DNA of 64,000 nucleotides. Origin: Roseovarius sp. M141 (GTDB lineage: Bacteria; Pseudomonadota; Alphaproteobacteria; Rhodobacterales; Rhodobacteraceae). The stretch is taken from contig NZ_VCNH01000008.1 in the NCBI RefSeq assembly GCF_024355225.1, positions 2,232,001 to 2,296,000 on the forward strand. Direction: 5' to 3'. The notes below the pieces were generated by a model. That model made no database searches. It was not told where the DNA came from and saw nothing but the letters and a program-made list of their open reading frames with translations. The translations under genes and the position numbers were made by a program. Positions 16,634 through 26,242 of the stretch are shown here, piece after piece (positions within the stretch are counted from its first letter, which is position 1; each line of letters starts with the position of its first letter).

Positions 16634-17578
16634 ATGAGCGCACCAGTTGATGCCGTCGTTATCGGTCGCAACGAGGGGGCGCGCCTGATCGCGTGTCTCG
16701 CCTCGCTTCAAGGGCAGGTGCAGCGCATCATTTATGTCGATAGCGGCAGTACCGATGGCAGCGCGGCTGCCGCGCGGCAGGCGGGCGCAGACGTGGTTGC
16801 TTTGGACATGGGCCAGCCCTTTACCGCTGCGCGTGCGCGCAATGCAGGGCTGGCACGCACGCGCGCGCCATTTGTGCAGTTCGTGGATGGCGACTGCGTT
16901 GTGCAGCCCGGTTGGATCGCCGCCGCGCAGGGCCATCTGGAGGCAGATGTAGATCTGGCAGTTGTCTGCGGCCGACGCCGCGAAACTGCGCCCGAGGCAA
17001 GCGTTTACAATCGTTTGTGCGATATTGAATGGGACACGCCTATCGGCTCGGCGCGCGCCTGCGGGGGCGATGCGATGATGCGCCGCGCCGCTATCGTGGC
17101 TGTCGGCGGCTATACCGAAGACCTCATCGCCGGGGAGGAGCCGGATCTGTGCCTGCGCCTGCGCGCTGCCGGTTGGGGCATCTGGCGGCTGGACGCCGAG
17201 ATGACGCGTCACGATGCAAATATCACCCGGATTTCCGAGTGGTGGCGGCGCACGCGCCGCGCCGGATACGCCTATGCCGAAGGCGCCGCACGCCACGGCG
17301 CCCCGCCCGAGCGGCACTGGGTCGCTGAGCTGCGCCGCGCTCTGATCTGGGGGCTGGGCCTGCCTGTGCTGATCCTCCTTGCGGCGCTGATCTGGTGGCC
17401 TGCCGTTGTTCTGCTGCTGATCTATCCGGCGCAGGTGATCCGGCTGGCCCGGCGCGGCGGCGATTGGGGCTGGGCGACATTTACCGTGCTTGGCAAATTT
17501 GCCGAGGCGGGTGGCGCGTTACGCTATTACATCCGCCGGGCGCGGCGGAGCAGGGCGCAGTTGATCGAGTACAAATAA
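16634..17578 (+). CDS. Glycosyltransferase family 2
   Basis: 314-residue GT-A-fold inverting glycosyltransferase using a nucleotide sugar. The N-terminal VVIGRNEGARLIACL, VDSGSTDGS (first Asp pair region) and VDGDCV (DxD-like) are visible, then GEEPDLCLRLRAAGW as the acceptor-side ED motif. The C-terminus has two hydrophobic helices (about 235-265), which should attach it to the inner membrane. It opens the polysaccharide/assembly-line cluster and is convergent with the WecG-type gene only 3 bp away. Confidence 0.88.
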   Translation: MSAPVDAVVIGRNEGARLIACLASLQGQVQRIIYVDSGSTDGSAAAARQAGADVVALDMGQPFTAARARNAGLARTRAPFVQFVDGDCVVQPGWIAAAQGHLEADVDLAVVCGRRRETAPEASVYNRLCDIEWDTPIGSARACGGDAMMRRAAIVAVGGYTEDLIAGEEPDLCLRLRAAGWGIWRLDAEMTRHDANITRISEWWRRTRRAGYAYAEGAARHGAPPERHWVAELRRALIWGLGLPVLILLAALIWWPAVVLLLIYPAQVIRLARRGGDWGWATFTVLGKFAEAGGALRYYIRRARRSRAQLIEYK

Positions 17579-17581
17579 GCT

Positions 17582-18331
17582 CTACCGCGCCCGCCATGCG
17601 CGCCATGCCAGTCCCGGCAGGATGGCGAAACAGCGCGCATATCGCGGCACCATCCGGCGCGGCGCCTCCAGCGCGCGCCACAGCCATTCCAGCGCCAACA
17701 CGCGCATCCAGCGGGGCGCGCGGCGCTGATGGCCTGCCAGAAAATCGAGGCCTGCGCCGAAGCAGGCCAGCCCGACCGAGGGCGCCAGGGCCGCCCCGCG
17801 CACGGCCATCATTTCCTGCTTGGGGGCGCCCAGCGCAAGATAGCACAGGCCAGCGCCAGACGCTTCCAAATCGCGCAGCGCGTCTTCGGCAGCCGGCCCC
17901 TCGGGGTCAAATCCCATGGGCGGCGCCAGCCGGTACGCCACCACCAAGCCCGGCACCTCGGCGCGCAAATACGCCTCGGCGCCCTGCAACGCTTCCTCGG
18001 TGCTGCCGATCATCGCGATGGGGCGTCCCTCGTCCGTGGCCAGCCGCGCCAGCGGCACGACCAGATCCGAGCCGGGCATCAGCTGAGCGGGCCTGCCAGC
18101 CAGCCGGGACAGCCAGACAATCGGCCGCCCGTCCGCGACCACGATATCCATCGCGTCATACGCGCGGGCAAACCGCGCATCGCTGCCAATCCGAGTCATA
18201 TGATCAAGGTTGACCGTGGCCAGCCGAAAGCCCCGCCTGTGACGCAGGCGTTCGCGCAGCGTGGCAAACAGCGCCTCTTGGGTGTCGTGCGTAATACGGA
18301 CCGTGCGGCCGTTGCGTGTAATCAGAGACAT
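17582..18331 (-). CDS. WecG/TagA/CpsF family glycosyltransferase
   Basis: 249-residue GT26 enzyme that adds an N-acetyl-mannosamine-type or related sugar to a lipid-linked sugar at the cytosolic face of the membrane. Family marks are TVNLDHM, the PIVWLSRL-like block, MIGSTEEALQGAEAYL, LCYLALGAPKQE and GVGLACFGAGLDFLAG-like segment before a basic RRAPRWMRVLALEWLWR end. The ATG at 18331 has AAAGG upstream; a frame to 18493 lacks one. It is transcribed opposite to the rest of the cluster's left half. Confidence 0.87.
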   Translation of the reverse strand: MSLITRNGRTVRITHDTQEALFATLRERLRHRRGFRLATVNLDHMTRIGSDARFARAYDAMDIVVADGRPIVWLSRLAGRPAQLMPGSDLVVPLARLATDEGRPIAMIGSTEEALQGAEAYLRAEVPGLVVAYRLAPPMGFDPEGPAAEDALRDLEASGAGLCYLALGAPKQEMMAVRGAALAPSVGLACFGAGLDFLAGHQRRAPRWMRVLALEWLWRALEAPRRMVPRYARCFAILPGLAWRAWRAR

Positions 18332-18768
18332 AAGAGAACCTTTGCAGCGTCGCGCCTTATAGCCCGCGCCCGGCGCCGCTGCCAAGGGCGCGCGATGCGG
18401 CGCAAAACCTATCTGTCGGATGTTCACCGCTGTCGCGTGTCTCATGCGGATGGCCTGCGCGTCGGCGCAGGGGTGAACGCCACAGCTTCTCACGGCACAG
18501 CATGCGGGCGGAGTGACTGATTCCGATTGGAAAAACGGGAATAATGTGCCATTGTTTTCGAGCGACGGCTCGTTTATTGCCTGATGGGATTTGTCGCATC
18601 TTCCAGGGTAGATATCACCAGAGAAAATGCTAAAGCCTTTATTAAAGCAATGTGTTGAATGTTATAATTAACCTAGTTCCATAAACGTTGCCTCGCGGCT
18701 AGCCCCGGTGGCGTAGATTTCAATAGCCCTGTATGATATGCGCTGGGCTGTATAGCGTGGCGAGTGAA
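18332..18768. promoter_or_regulatory. Divergent promoter region of WecG-type and PKS genes
   Basis: 437 bp between leftward and rightward genes, markedly AT-rich from 18520 to 18730. TATAAT at 18663-18668 is a perfect -10 box for the PKS direction, though I see no good -35 box at the usual distance. A hairpin CGAGC-gacg-GCTCG lies near 18557. Confidence 0.45.
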
Positions 18769-21700
18769 ATGAAAAAACCTGTTGAGACCCCAGACCGTGC
18801 AACTATCCGGGTCGGGCGCCCCTCTGGCGATATTGCCGTTGTAGGCATGGCCGTTGATGTCCCCGGCGCAAGCGACATTCATGCGTTCTGGCATAATCTG
18901 TCGCATGGCATCGAGAGCATTACCCGCCAAGATCGCGACGCATTGATCGCCGCTGGCGAGGATCCCGCCCGTATTGCGCAGAAAAACTACGTGCCTGCCG
19001 CCGCCCCGCTGGAGGGTTTTGCCGATTTTGACGCCGAATTCTTTGGCTTCGGCCCCAAGGAGGCGGCGATCCTCGATCCGCAGCACCGCAAATTTCTGGA
19101 GGTCACTTGGGCCGCGATGGAACAGGCGGGTCATGCGCCACGTGCGTTCCCGGGGCGGATCGGCGTCTATGCAGGCTGCGGCATGGGCAGCTATTTCTAC
19201 TTCAACATCTGCTCGAACCCCGATCTTGTTGATGATGTGGGGATGTTCCTGTTGCGTCACACTGGCAACGACAAGGATTTTCTGTCCACGCGCGTCAGCC
19301 ATGTCTTTGATCTCAAAGGCCCCAGCGTGAATATGCAGACGGCGTGCAGCACGTCGCTGGTCGCGGTGCATTATGCGCGTCAGGCATTGATGAATGGCGA
19401 ATGTGACATGGCCCTCGCGGGCGGCGTCACGATCGAGCTGCCACATGGGCGCGGCTATCTGTTCAAGGAGAATGAAATCCTGTCGCCGGACGGGCATTGC
19501 CACGCGTTCGATCACCGCGCCGAAGGTACCGTTTTCGGCAGCGGCGCCGGTGCCGTCGCACTGCGCAGGCTGGAGGACGCGGTGGCCGACGGCGATCACA
19601 TCTGGGCCGTCATCAAGGGAACTGCGATCAACAATGATGGCGCGGCCAAGGCCGGCTATCTGGCGCCCAGCGTCGAAGGGCAGGCGGCCGCTATCCGCGC
19701 CGCGCTCGACGATGCGGATGTCGCGCCCGAAAGCATCGGCTATATCGAATGCCACGGCACCGGGACATATCTGGGCGATCCCATCGAAGTCGCGGCGCTG
19801 ACGCAGGCGCATGATAGCGATCAGGCAGGCTATTGCCGCATCGGCTCGGTCAAGACGAATATCGGCCATCTGGACACCGCCGCCGGCGTGGTTGGCCTGA
19901 TCAAAAGCGCGCTGTCGCTGCATCACCGCCAGATCGCACCCAGCCTTGGGTATGAGGCGCCGAACCCGGCCATAGATTTTGAAAACAGCCCGTTCCGCGT
20001 GGCGGATCGTCTGACGGACTGGCCCTCGGATGGTCCGCGCCGCGCCGCCGTCAACTCGCTTGGTGTGGGCGGCACCAATGCGCATGTGATCCTTGAGGAG
20101 GCGCCCAAGCGCGCCGAGTCCGAGGAAAGCGATTTCCCCTTCCATATCCTGACCTTGTCGGCCCGCAGCAAGACGGCGCTGGATGCCAGTGCCGACGCGT
20201 TGGCCGCGCATCTGCGCGCCCATCCCGAACAGTCCCTGGCCGACATCGCGCATACGTTGAAGAACGGTCGGCATCGCTTTGATAAAAGGCGCGTTCTGGT
20301 TGCGGAGACGCATGAAGAGGCGGCGCAGTTGCTGGAGACCAATGACCCGCTGCGCGTCTATAATCACGAACCGCTGGCGGCCACACCTGAACTGGTCTTC
20401 ATGTTCCCCGGAGGCGGCGCGCAATACCCGGGAATGGCCCGCGATTTGTACGAGACCGAGCCGGTCTTTGCCGAGTGGATGGACCGGGGGCTGGATCATC
20501 TTCAGCCGCAACTGGACTACGACATTCGCGCCCTCTGGCTGCCGCAACCGGGGGACGAGGCCGCCGCCGCCCAGACGCTGAAAAAACCGTCGGTGCAGTT
20601 GCCGCTGATCATGATTGTCGAATACGCGCTGGCGCAGCTTTGGCTGGACTGGGGCGTGCGGCCCGCCGCGCTGGTCGGCCACTCGATGGGCGAAAATACC
20701 GCCGCCTGCCTCGCCGGGGTCATGTCGTTCGAGGATTGCATCGATCTGATCCTGACGCGCGGGCGCCTCTTTGATACGATCCCGTCGGGCGGGATGCTGA
20801 GCATATCGCTGCCACTGTCGGAACTCACGCCGCTGATCGGTGACGATCTGGACATCGCCAGCGTCAACGCGCCGGGCCTGTGTGCCGTGTCCGGCCCGAA
20901 TGCGGCCTTGGATGCGCTGGCCGAAACGCTGACCGGGAAGGGCGTTGATTTCCAGCGCGTCGCCATCGACATCGCCGCCCATTCGCGGATGCTGGACGGC
21001 ATCCTGCCCGCCTTCCGCGCGCATCTGGAGGGGATGACCCTCAGCCCGCCGCAGATCCCGTTCGTGTCGAACCGCAGCGGCACCTATATTACCGATGCCG
21101 AGGCGACGGACCCGGACTACTGGGTTCAGCAATTGCGCCAGACGGTGCATTTTTCGGGCTGCATCGACACGCTGGCCGATAGCCCCCGCGTGTTCATCGA
21201 GGTGGGGCCGGGCCGGGCGCTGTCGTCGCTGGCGCAGATGGGTGCAGGTGTCAAACCGGGCCAAGTGCTAAGTACGCTGCGCCATCCCGATCACGACATG
21301 CCGGACGATGCGTATTTTCTGGGCGTCATCGGGCGTCTGTGGGCCTGCGGGATCGAGGCGGATTGGGATCAGATCTGGGGCGAGGCGCGTCGAAACCGCG
21401 TGGTGCTGCCCGGCTATCAATTCCAGCGCAGCCGCTATTTCATCGAGCCGGGGCAGGCAGCCGCATCTGCACAATCGCTGATCGCGCGCGAGGATGATAT
21501 CGCGCGCTGGGGTCATGTGCCGGGCTGGAAGCCATCCTTTGCCGATTGCGATCTGGATGTGACAGAGTATTTGGGCGCGCCGCTCAACTGGCTGATCTTC
21601 CTTGACGAGCCGGGCATCGCCGCGCAGGTGGCAGGCCGACTGGACGCTGCGGGTCATACCGTGACGACCGTGCGGTCCGGCGACAGCTTTCAGCGGCGGG

Positions 21701-24700
21701 GCACCGGGGACTATATCCTGTCGCCCGAACAGGGCCGCGAAGGCTATGAGGCGCTGCTGACGGCGCTGGCAGGCGACGGGCGTTTGCCGCAGCGTATCGC
21801 GCATTTCTGGGGCGTGACGGGGGCCGAGATATTCCGCCCCGGCAGCAGCTTTTTCGACCGCAACATGGAGCATGGACTGCACAGTCTGATCCATCTGGCG
21901 CAGGCGATGGGCGCGGTGCAGATGCCGGAATGCCAGCTGAGCGTCATCACCACCGGCGCCACGAATGCAGGCGGCGCCGGTCTGCTGTATCCCGAAAAGG
22001 CGTGCGCGCTTGGCCCGGTTGGGGTCATCCCGCGTGAATTTCCCGGGATGACCGCGTCGCTGCTGGATATCGAATTGCCCGAACCTGCGCCGCGCCGCCT
22101 GTTGCGTCAGGCCGCCACCGCGCCAGAGGATGATCTGACGCGCCGCCTGCTGGAAGATCTGCTGGCCCAGCCCGCAAATGGCATCGCCGCCTATCGCGGT
22201 GACCGGCGGCTGATGCGGGTTCTGCGTCCTGCCGCGCTTGAGGATGCGCCGCAGGATGCGCCGATCTGGGCGCAGGGTGGTCTTTATCTGCTTACCGGCG
22301 GTTTTGGTGGCATCGGGCTCAGCGTTGCACGCGACATGGCGGCGCGCGCTGGTGCGCATGTGGTGCTGCTGTCGCGCAGCGCCCTGCCGGAGCGCGCCCT
22401 GTGGGATGCGCAGACTGGCCGCACGGCACGCCGCATCAACACCATCCGCGAGATCGAGGCGCTGGGAGGCACCGTCACCACGCTGGTCGCGGATGTCACG
22501 GATCTGGTGCAGATGCAGGGCGCGGCCGCCGCGATTGCGGACATAGGCCCGCTGTCGGGCATCATCCACGCCGCCGGTGTGATTGATGACGCACCCATTC
22601 TGGCCAAGGATGCGGGCAGTATTCAGGCCGTTCTGGCGCCCAAGATTGCCGGCCTGCGCGTGCTGGATTCAGTATTTCCCGATGGCACAGCGGATCTGCT
22701 TGTGCTTTTTTCCTCGACCAGCACGGCCACCACGCCGGCGGGGCAGGTCGATTATGTGGCGGCCAACGCCTATCTGGATGCTGTGGCGCAAGCCCGGAAG
22801 GGCGGCAAGACGCGTGTTCTGGCTGTGAATTGGGGCGTCTGGGCGGAAACCGGCATGGCAGCGGATGCCATGGCGCGCCGAACCGGCGAGGTCGAGGATC
22901 AGCCGCCGCACCCCCTGACCCAGCCGCTGCTGCGCAGCGTCACGGACGAGGAGGACGACCAGACATATCACATGGAGTTGTCGACCGAGCGGGATTGGCT
23001 GCTGTCGGGGCATCGTCTGACCTCGGGGCAGTCGCTTTTGCCGGGCACGGCGATGATCGAGCTGGCGGCCGAGGCGATGGCCTCGGGCGGTGCCTTCCGT
23101 CCGTTCGAGCTGCGCGATCTCTATTTTCTGCGCCCCTTTGACGTGGCCGATGGCGCGGCGCAGGCTGGCCAATTGCGCCTGCGCGAAGAGGGCGCAGACC
23201 GCGTCATGTCGCTGCACCGTGCTGCCGAGGCGGGTGGGCGCAGCGGCTGGATTCGCACTGCCGAGGCGCATCTGTATCCGCTGCACGCGCCCGCACCGCA
23301 GATCGACCCGGCGCAGATCGCCGCGCGGTGCAGCGTGCAGGCGCCCGTGCCGTTCGTTTCTCCGCAAGAAGCGCATCTTGCCTTTGGTCCGCGCTGGCGT
23401 GTGGTGCAAAGTGCCGCCATGGCCGAGGGCGAAGGGCTGGCCAACCTCGCACTGCCAACCGAATTCCACAGTGATATGGACGAGGGGTATCTGGCCCATC
23501 CCGCGCTGCTGGACCTTGCCACCGGCTGGGCGGTCAGCCTGCATGAGGGGTATGATCCGGCCGACCTCTGGGTGCCGGCAGAATATGCTGCGCTGCGGCT
23601 ATACGGGCCACTACCGGCGAATATCATCAGTTGGGTCCGCCTGGCGGCTGGATGCGATGCGGATACTGTCGTGTTGGACGTGACGCTGGCCACGCCGGAT
23701 GGCAAGGTGCTGCTCAGCGCCGATGGGTTCTACATGCGGCGCCTTGATCCATCCGTATTGGCCAGTATCGGCGCGCCACCTGCGGCGCGCGATATCGTCG
23801 TCGATACGCCGGAGGCGCCCGCGCCCTTATCCGCTGCTGAAACGCGCCTGCTGCGCCATATCGCGCAGGGCATCACCGCCGTTGAGGGCCCCGAGGCCCT
23901 GCGCCGGGCGCTGGCGCTGGGGGTACCGCAAGTCGCCATATCACCGCTCGATCTGAACGCACTGGTCGCCGAAGCCGCCGCGCCGGCGCAGACATCGCAA
24001 CTGGGCCAAAGCTTTGATCGGCCCCAGCTGGACGGCGATTATGTGGCGCCCGAGGGCGCGACCGAAACCGCGCTGGCCGAGATATGGGCAAGCCTTCTGG
24101 GGATTGCCGAAATTGGCGCCGAGGACAGTTTTTTCGATCTGGGCGGTCATTCGCTGCTAGCGGTGCGCCTCTTTGCACAGGTCAAGCAGCGTTTCGGCGT
24201 GGATTTCCCGCTCTCCCTGCTGTTCGAGGCGCCCAACATCCGGGCCCTTGCCGAGCGGGTCGAGGCGCAGGCCGGACCGGAGGATCTGGCAAAGGATGGA
24301 GGGGCCGAGGCATCAGAGGCAACGGACAGTTCCGGGGCAAAACCGGCCGCGCCCCGGCATCTGGTGCAGCTGCATCCGGACATGAGCGGAGCGCGCACGC
24401 CGTTCTTCATCGTGGCAGGCATGTTCGGCAATGTGCTGAACCTGCGACAACTGGCGCTGTTGGTGGGGCAGGGTCGGCCCGTCTGGGGCCTTCAGGCGCG
24501 CGGGCTGATCGGCAATGCAGCCCCCCATACGAGCATGGAGGAGGCCGCCGCCGATTACATCGTCGAAATGCGTAGCGTTCAGTCCGAAGGGCCCTATTAT
24601 CTGGGTGGTTTTTCGGGCGGCGGGTTGATCGCCTATGAGATCGCACAACAACTGCACGCGGCGGGGCAGGAAGTATCGGTGCTGGCGCTTCTGGATACGC

Positions 24701-25230
24701 CGCTGCCGGTGCGCCCATCGCTGACCCGCCCCGACAAGGCGCTGATAAAACTGCACGAATTGCGGCGCACAGGGCCGCGCTATCTGCTGGATTGGGCGCG
24801 CGCGCGGCTCGAGTGGGAACTGTCGAAACGGCGCGGCGATACCGGCGCGCCGCAGGATGATGCCAGCTTTAACAATGCGGCGGTCGAGGCGGCCTTTCGC
24901 CAGGCTGCCGGCGCCTATCGCCCGCAGCGATGGACAGGGCCGGTGACGCTGCTGCGCCCCAAGCTGGACCGCCACTGGAAGGTGACGGGCGGCAATTGGG
25001 TCAGTGCCGCGCGCGAATATGTCTATGCGGACAATCAATGGACGCCATACGCGCCGAATATCGAGGTGATCGAGGTGCCGGGCGATCATGACGGCATGGT
25101 TCTGGTGCCCAATGTCGGTGTGCTGGCCGGGCATCTGAATGCATTGATGACAGCGGCAGACCTGGGCATGCATGGCGGCGGTACAGGAACGACCGCCCCC
25201 GGCTGGGCCAATCGTAACGCGGCGGAGTAA
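18769..25230 (+). CDS. Type I polyketide synthase (KS-AT-KR-DH-like-ACP-TE)
   Basis: 2153-residue single-module polyketide synthase. Domains in order: ketosynthase (about 20-445) with active Cys193 in TACSTS, His329 in HGTGT and His367 in KTNIGH; acyltransferase (about 540-840) with Ser639 in GHSMGE and IAAHS at the substrate-selecting site; a ~200-residue structural part; ketoreductase (about 1170-1360) with GGFGGIGLS and Tyr1329; a dehydratase-like hot-dog pair (about 1395-1660) with His1415 and Asp1582; carrier protein with Ser1795 in GGHSLLA; and C-terminal thioesterase with Ser1949 in GFSGGG and His2107. The DH motif has one extra residue between His and Pro, so activity is doubtful. ATG 18733 is an alternative start. 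Confidence 0.93.
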   Translation: MKKPVETPDRATIRVGRPSGDIAVVGMAVDVPGASDIHAFWHNLSHGIESITRQDRDALIAAGEDPARIAQKNYVPAAAPLEGFADFDAEFFGFGPKEAAILDPQHRKFLEVTWAAMEQAGHAPRAFPGRIGVYAGCGMGSYFYFNICSNPDLVDDVGMFLLRHTGNDKDFLSTRVSHVFDLKGPSVNMQTACSTSLVAVHYARQALMNGECDMALAGGVTIELPHGRGYLFKENEILSPDGHCHAFDHRAEGTVFGSGAGAVALRRLEDAVADGDHIWAVIKGTAINNDGAAKAGYLAPSVEGQAAAIRAALDDADVAPESIGYIECHGTGTYLGDPIEVAALTQAHDSDQAGYCRIGSVKTNIGHLDTAAGVVGLIKSALSLHHRQIAPSLGYEAPNPAIDFENSPFRVADRLTDWPSDGPRRAAVNSLGVGGTNAHVILEEAPKRAESEESDFPFHILTLSARSKTALDASADALAAHLRAHPEQSLADIAHTLKNGRHRFDKRRVLVAETHEEAAQLLETNDPLRVYNHEPLAATPELVFMFPGGGAQYPGMARDLYETEPVFAEWMDRGLDHLQPQLDYDIRALWLPQPGDEAAAAQTLKKPSVQLPLIMIVEYALAQLWLDWGVRPAALVGHSMGENTAACLAGVMSFEDCIDLILTRGRLFDTIPSGGMLSISLPLSELTPLIGDDLDIASVNAPGLCAVSGPNAALDALAETLTGKGVDFQRVAIDIAAHSRMLDGILPAFRAHLEGMTLSPPQIPFVSNRSGTYITDAEATDPDYWVQQLRQTVHFSGCIDTLADSPRVFIEVGPGRALSSLAQMGAGVKPGQVLSTLRHPDHDMPDDAYFLGVIGRLWACGIEADWDQIWGEARRNRVVLPGYQFQRSRYFIEPGQAAASAQSLIAREDDIARWGHVPGWKPSFADCDLDVTEYLGAPLNWLIFLDEPGIAAQVAGRLDAAGHTVTTVRSGDSFQRRGTGDYILSPEQGREGYEALLTALAGDGRLPQRIAHFWGVTGAEIFRPGSSFFDRNMEHGLHSLIHLAQAMGAVQMPECQLSVITTGATNAGGAGLLYPEKACALGPVGVIPREFPGMTASLLDIELPEPAPRRLLRQAATAPEDDLTRRLLEDLLAQPANGIAAYRGDRRLMRVLRPAALEDAPQDAPIWAQGGLYLLTGGFGGIGLSVARDMAARAGAHVVLLSRSALPERALWDAQTGRTARRINTIREIEALGGTVTTLVADVTDLVQMQGAAAAIADIGPLSGIIHAAGVIDDAPILAKDAGSIQAVLAPKIAGLRVLDSVFPDGTADLLVLFSSTSTATTPAGQVDYVAANAYLDAVAQARKGGKTRVLAVNWGVWAETGMAADAMARRTGEVEDQPPHPLTQPLLRSVTDEEDDQTYHMELSTERDWLLSGHRLTSGQSLLPGTAMIELAAEAMASGGAFRPFELRDLYFLRPFDVADGAAQAGQLRLREEGADRVMSLHRAAEAGGRSGWIRTAEAHLYPLHAPAPQIDPAQIAARCSVQAPVPFVSPQEAHLAFGPRWRVVQSAAMAEGEGLANLALPTEFHSDMDEGYLAHPALLDLATGWAVSLHEGYDPADLWVPAEYAALRLYGPLPANIISWVRLAAGCDADTVVLDVTLATPDGKVLLSADGFYMRRLDPSVLASIGAPPAARDIVVDTPEAPAPLSAAETRLLRHIAQGITAVEGPEALRRALALGVPQVAISPLDLNALVAEAAAPAQTSQLGQSFDRPQLDGDYVAPEGATETALAEIWASLLGIAEIGAEDSFFDLGGHSLLAVRLFAQVKQRFGVDFPLSLLFEAPNIRALAERVEAQAGPEDLAKDGGAEASEATDSSGAKPAAPRHLVQLHPDMSGARTPFFIVAGMFGNVLNLRQLALLVGQGRPVWGLQARGLIGNAAPHTSMEEAAADYIVEMRSVQSEGPYYLGGFSGGGLIAYEIAQQLHAAGQEVSVLALLDTPLPVRPSLTRPDKALIKLHELRRTGPRYLLDWARARLEWELSKRRGDTGAPQDDASFNNAAVEAAFRQAAGAYRPQRWTGPVTLLRPKLDRHWKVTGGNWVSAAREYVYADNQWTPYAPNIEVIEVPGDHDGMVLVPNVGVLAGHLNALMTAADLGMHGGGTGTTAPGWANRNAAE

Positions 25231-25234
25231 CGAC

Positions 25235-26242
25235 ATGACAACCCCTGCCGTTCTGGTAATCGTGCTGAACTACCGCACGCCTGATTTGACCGTTCGTGCC
25301 ACGCGCGCGGCCCTTCTAGCGATGGAGGGGATCGTCGGCGCCATCACCGTCGTCGACAATGCTTCAGGCGATGACAGCTGTCAGATCATCTCACAGGCCA
25401 TCGCCGATAACGGCTGGGACCGCGTGACGCTGATGCAGGCCGGGCGCAATGGCGGCTTTGGTGCGGGTAACAATCACGGCATGCTGGCGGGGCTGCCGGA
25501 CGGCGCCGTGCCCGATTACATCTACATCCTCAATTCCGACGCCTGGCCGGAACCGGACGCGATCCGCCTGCTGCTGGATGTGCTTGAGGCTGATCCGCAG
25601 GTCGGCTTCGCCGGCAGTCATATCCTGGGCGAGGATGGCGTGACGCACCGGACTGCCTTTCGCTTCCCCTCCATCGCGGGCGAGTTCGAGGGCTCGGTGC
25701 GCACCGGCCTGTTTACGCGCCTTTTGCGCGACTGGGTCGTGCCGCTGCCGATCCCGCAGGAGACCGCCCGCGTTGATTGGGTGGCTGGCGCATCGATGAT
25801 GATACGCCGCCGGATGCTGGACGAGATCGGCCTTTTTGACGAAACGTTTTTTCTGTATTTCGAGGAAACGGATCTGTGTCTGCGCGCGGCGCGGGCAGGG
25901 TGGATCTGCCTTTATGTACCCGCCTCACGGGCAGAGCATCTGGGATCGGTGTCGACCGGCATGCGCGATTGGTCTCGTACGCCGCAATACTGGTTCGACT
26001 CGCGCCAGCACTATTTTCACCAGAACCACGGCGCGGCCTATGCCGCCGCCGCCACGCTGTCGCGCATCGCGGGAGAGGGGCTATGGCGCCTGCGCTGTCT
26101 CTTCAGCAGCCGCGAACAGCGCGACCCGCCTTATTTCATGCGCGATCTGACCCTGCATGCGCTGCGGCGCGGATGGCCCCGCCGGACGCAGCGGGCCATC
26201 CCCATGCGCCATACCCCTGCTAAAGAAAGTGAGAACCAATGA
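25235..26242 (+). CDS. Glycosyltransferase family 2 (rhamnosyltransferase-like)
   Basis: 335-residue GT2 enzyme. Visible are VLIVLNYRTPDLT-type N-terminus, TVVDNASGD, GGFGAGNNHGM, ILNSDAWPEPDAI (DxD-like) and the DETFFLYFEETDLCLRA block typical of rhamnosyl/GT2 transferases that build surface glycans. GGCGGAG just upstream overlaps the PKS stop; the ATG lies 4 bp after it. It is placed directly between the PKS and the NRPS, with its stop overlapping the NRPS start, so the glycosylation step is co-expressed with the assembly line. Confidence 0.88.
   Translation: MTTPAVLVIVLNYRTPDLTVRATRAALLAMEGIVGAITVVDNASGDDSCQIISQAIADNGWDRVTLMQAGRNGGFGAGNNHGMLAGLPDGAVPDYIYILNSDAWPEPDAIRLLLDVLEADPQVGFAGSHILGEDGVTHRTAFRFPSIAGEFEGSVRTGLFTRLLRDWVVPLPIPQETARVDWVAGASMMIRRRMLDEIGLFDETFFLYFEETDLCLRAARAGWICLYVPASRAEHLGSVSTGMRDWSRTPQYWFDSRQHYFHQNHGAAYAAAATLSRIAGEGLWRLRCLFSSREQRDPPYFMRDLTLHALRRGWPRRTQRAIPMRHTPAKESENQ

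Noticed and set aside
16185..16637. Plus-strand frame of 150 codons before the first glycosyltransferase
   Set aside because: It overlaps the GT2 start, lacks a ribosome binding site and shows no recognisable features.
18557..18580. Hairpin CGAGC/GCTCG upstream of the PKS as a terminator
   Set aside because: The stem is only five pairs, no rightward gene ends there, and the T-run after it is weak.
18673..21264. Long minus-strand frame of 863 codons opposite the PKS
   Set aside because: A typical antisense shadow of a GC-rich gene; the translation is Arg/His/Gln-rich and repetitive and the plus-strand frame has clear KS and AT motifs.
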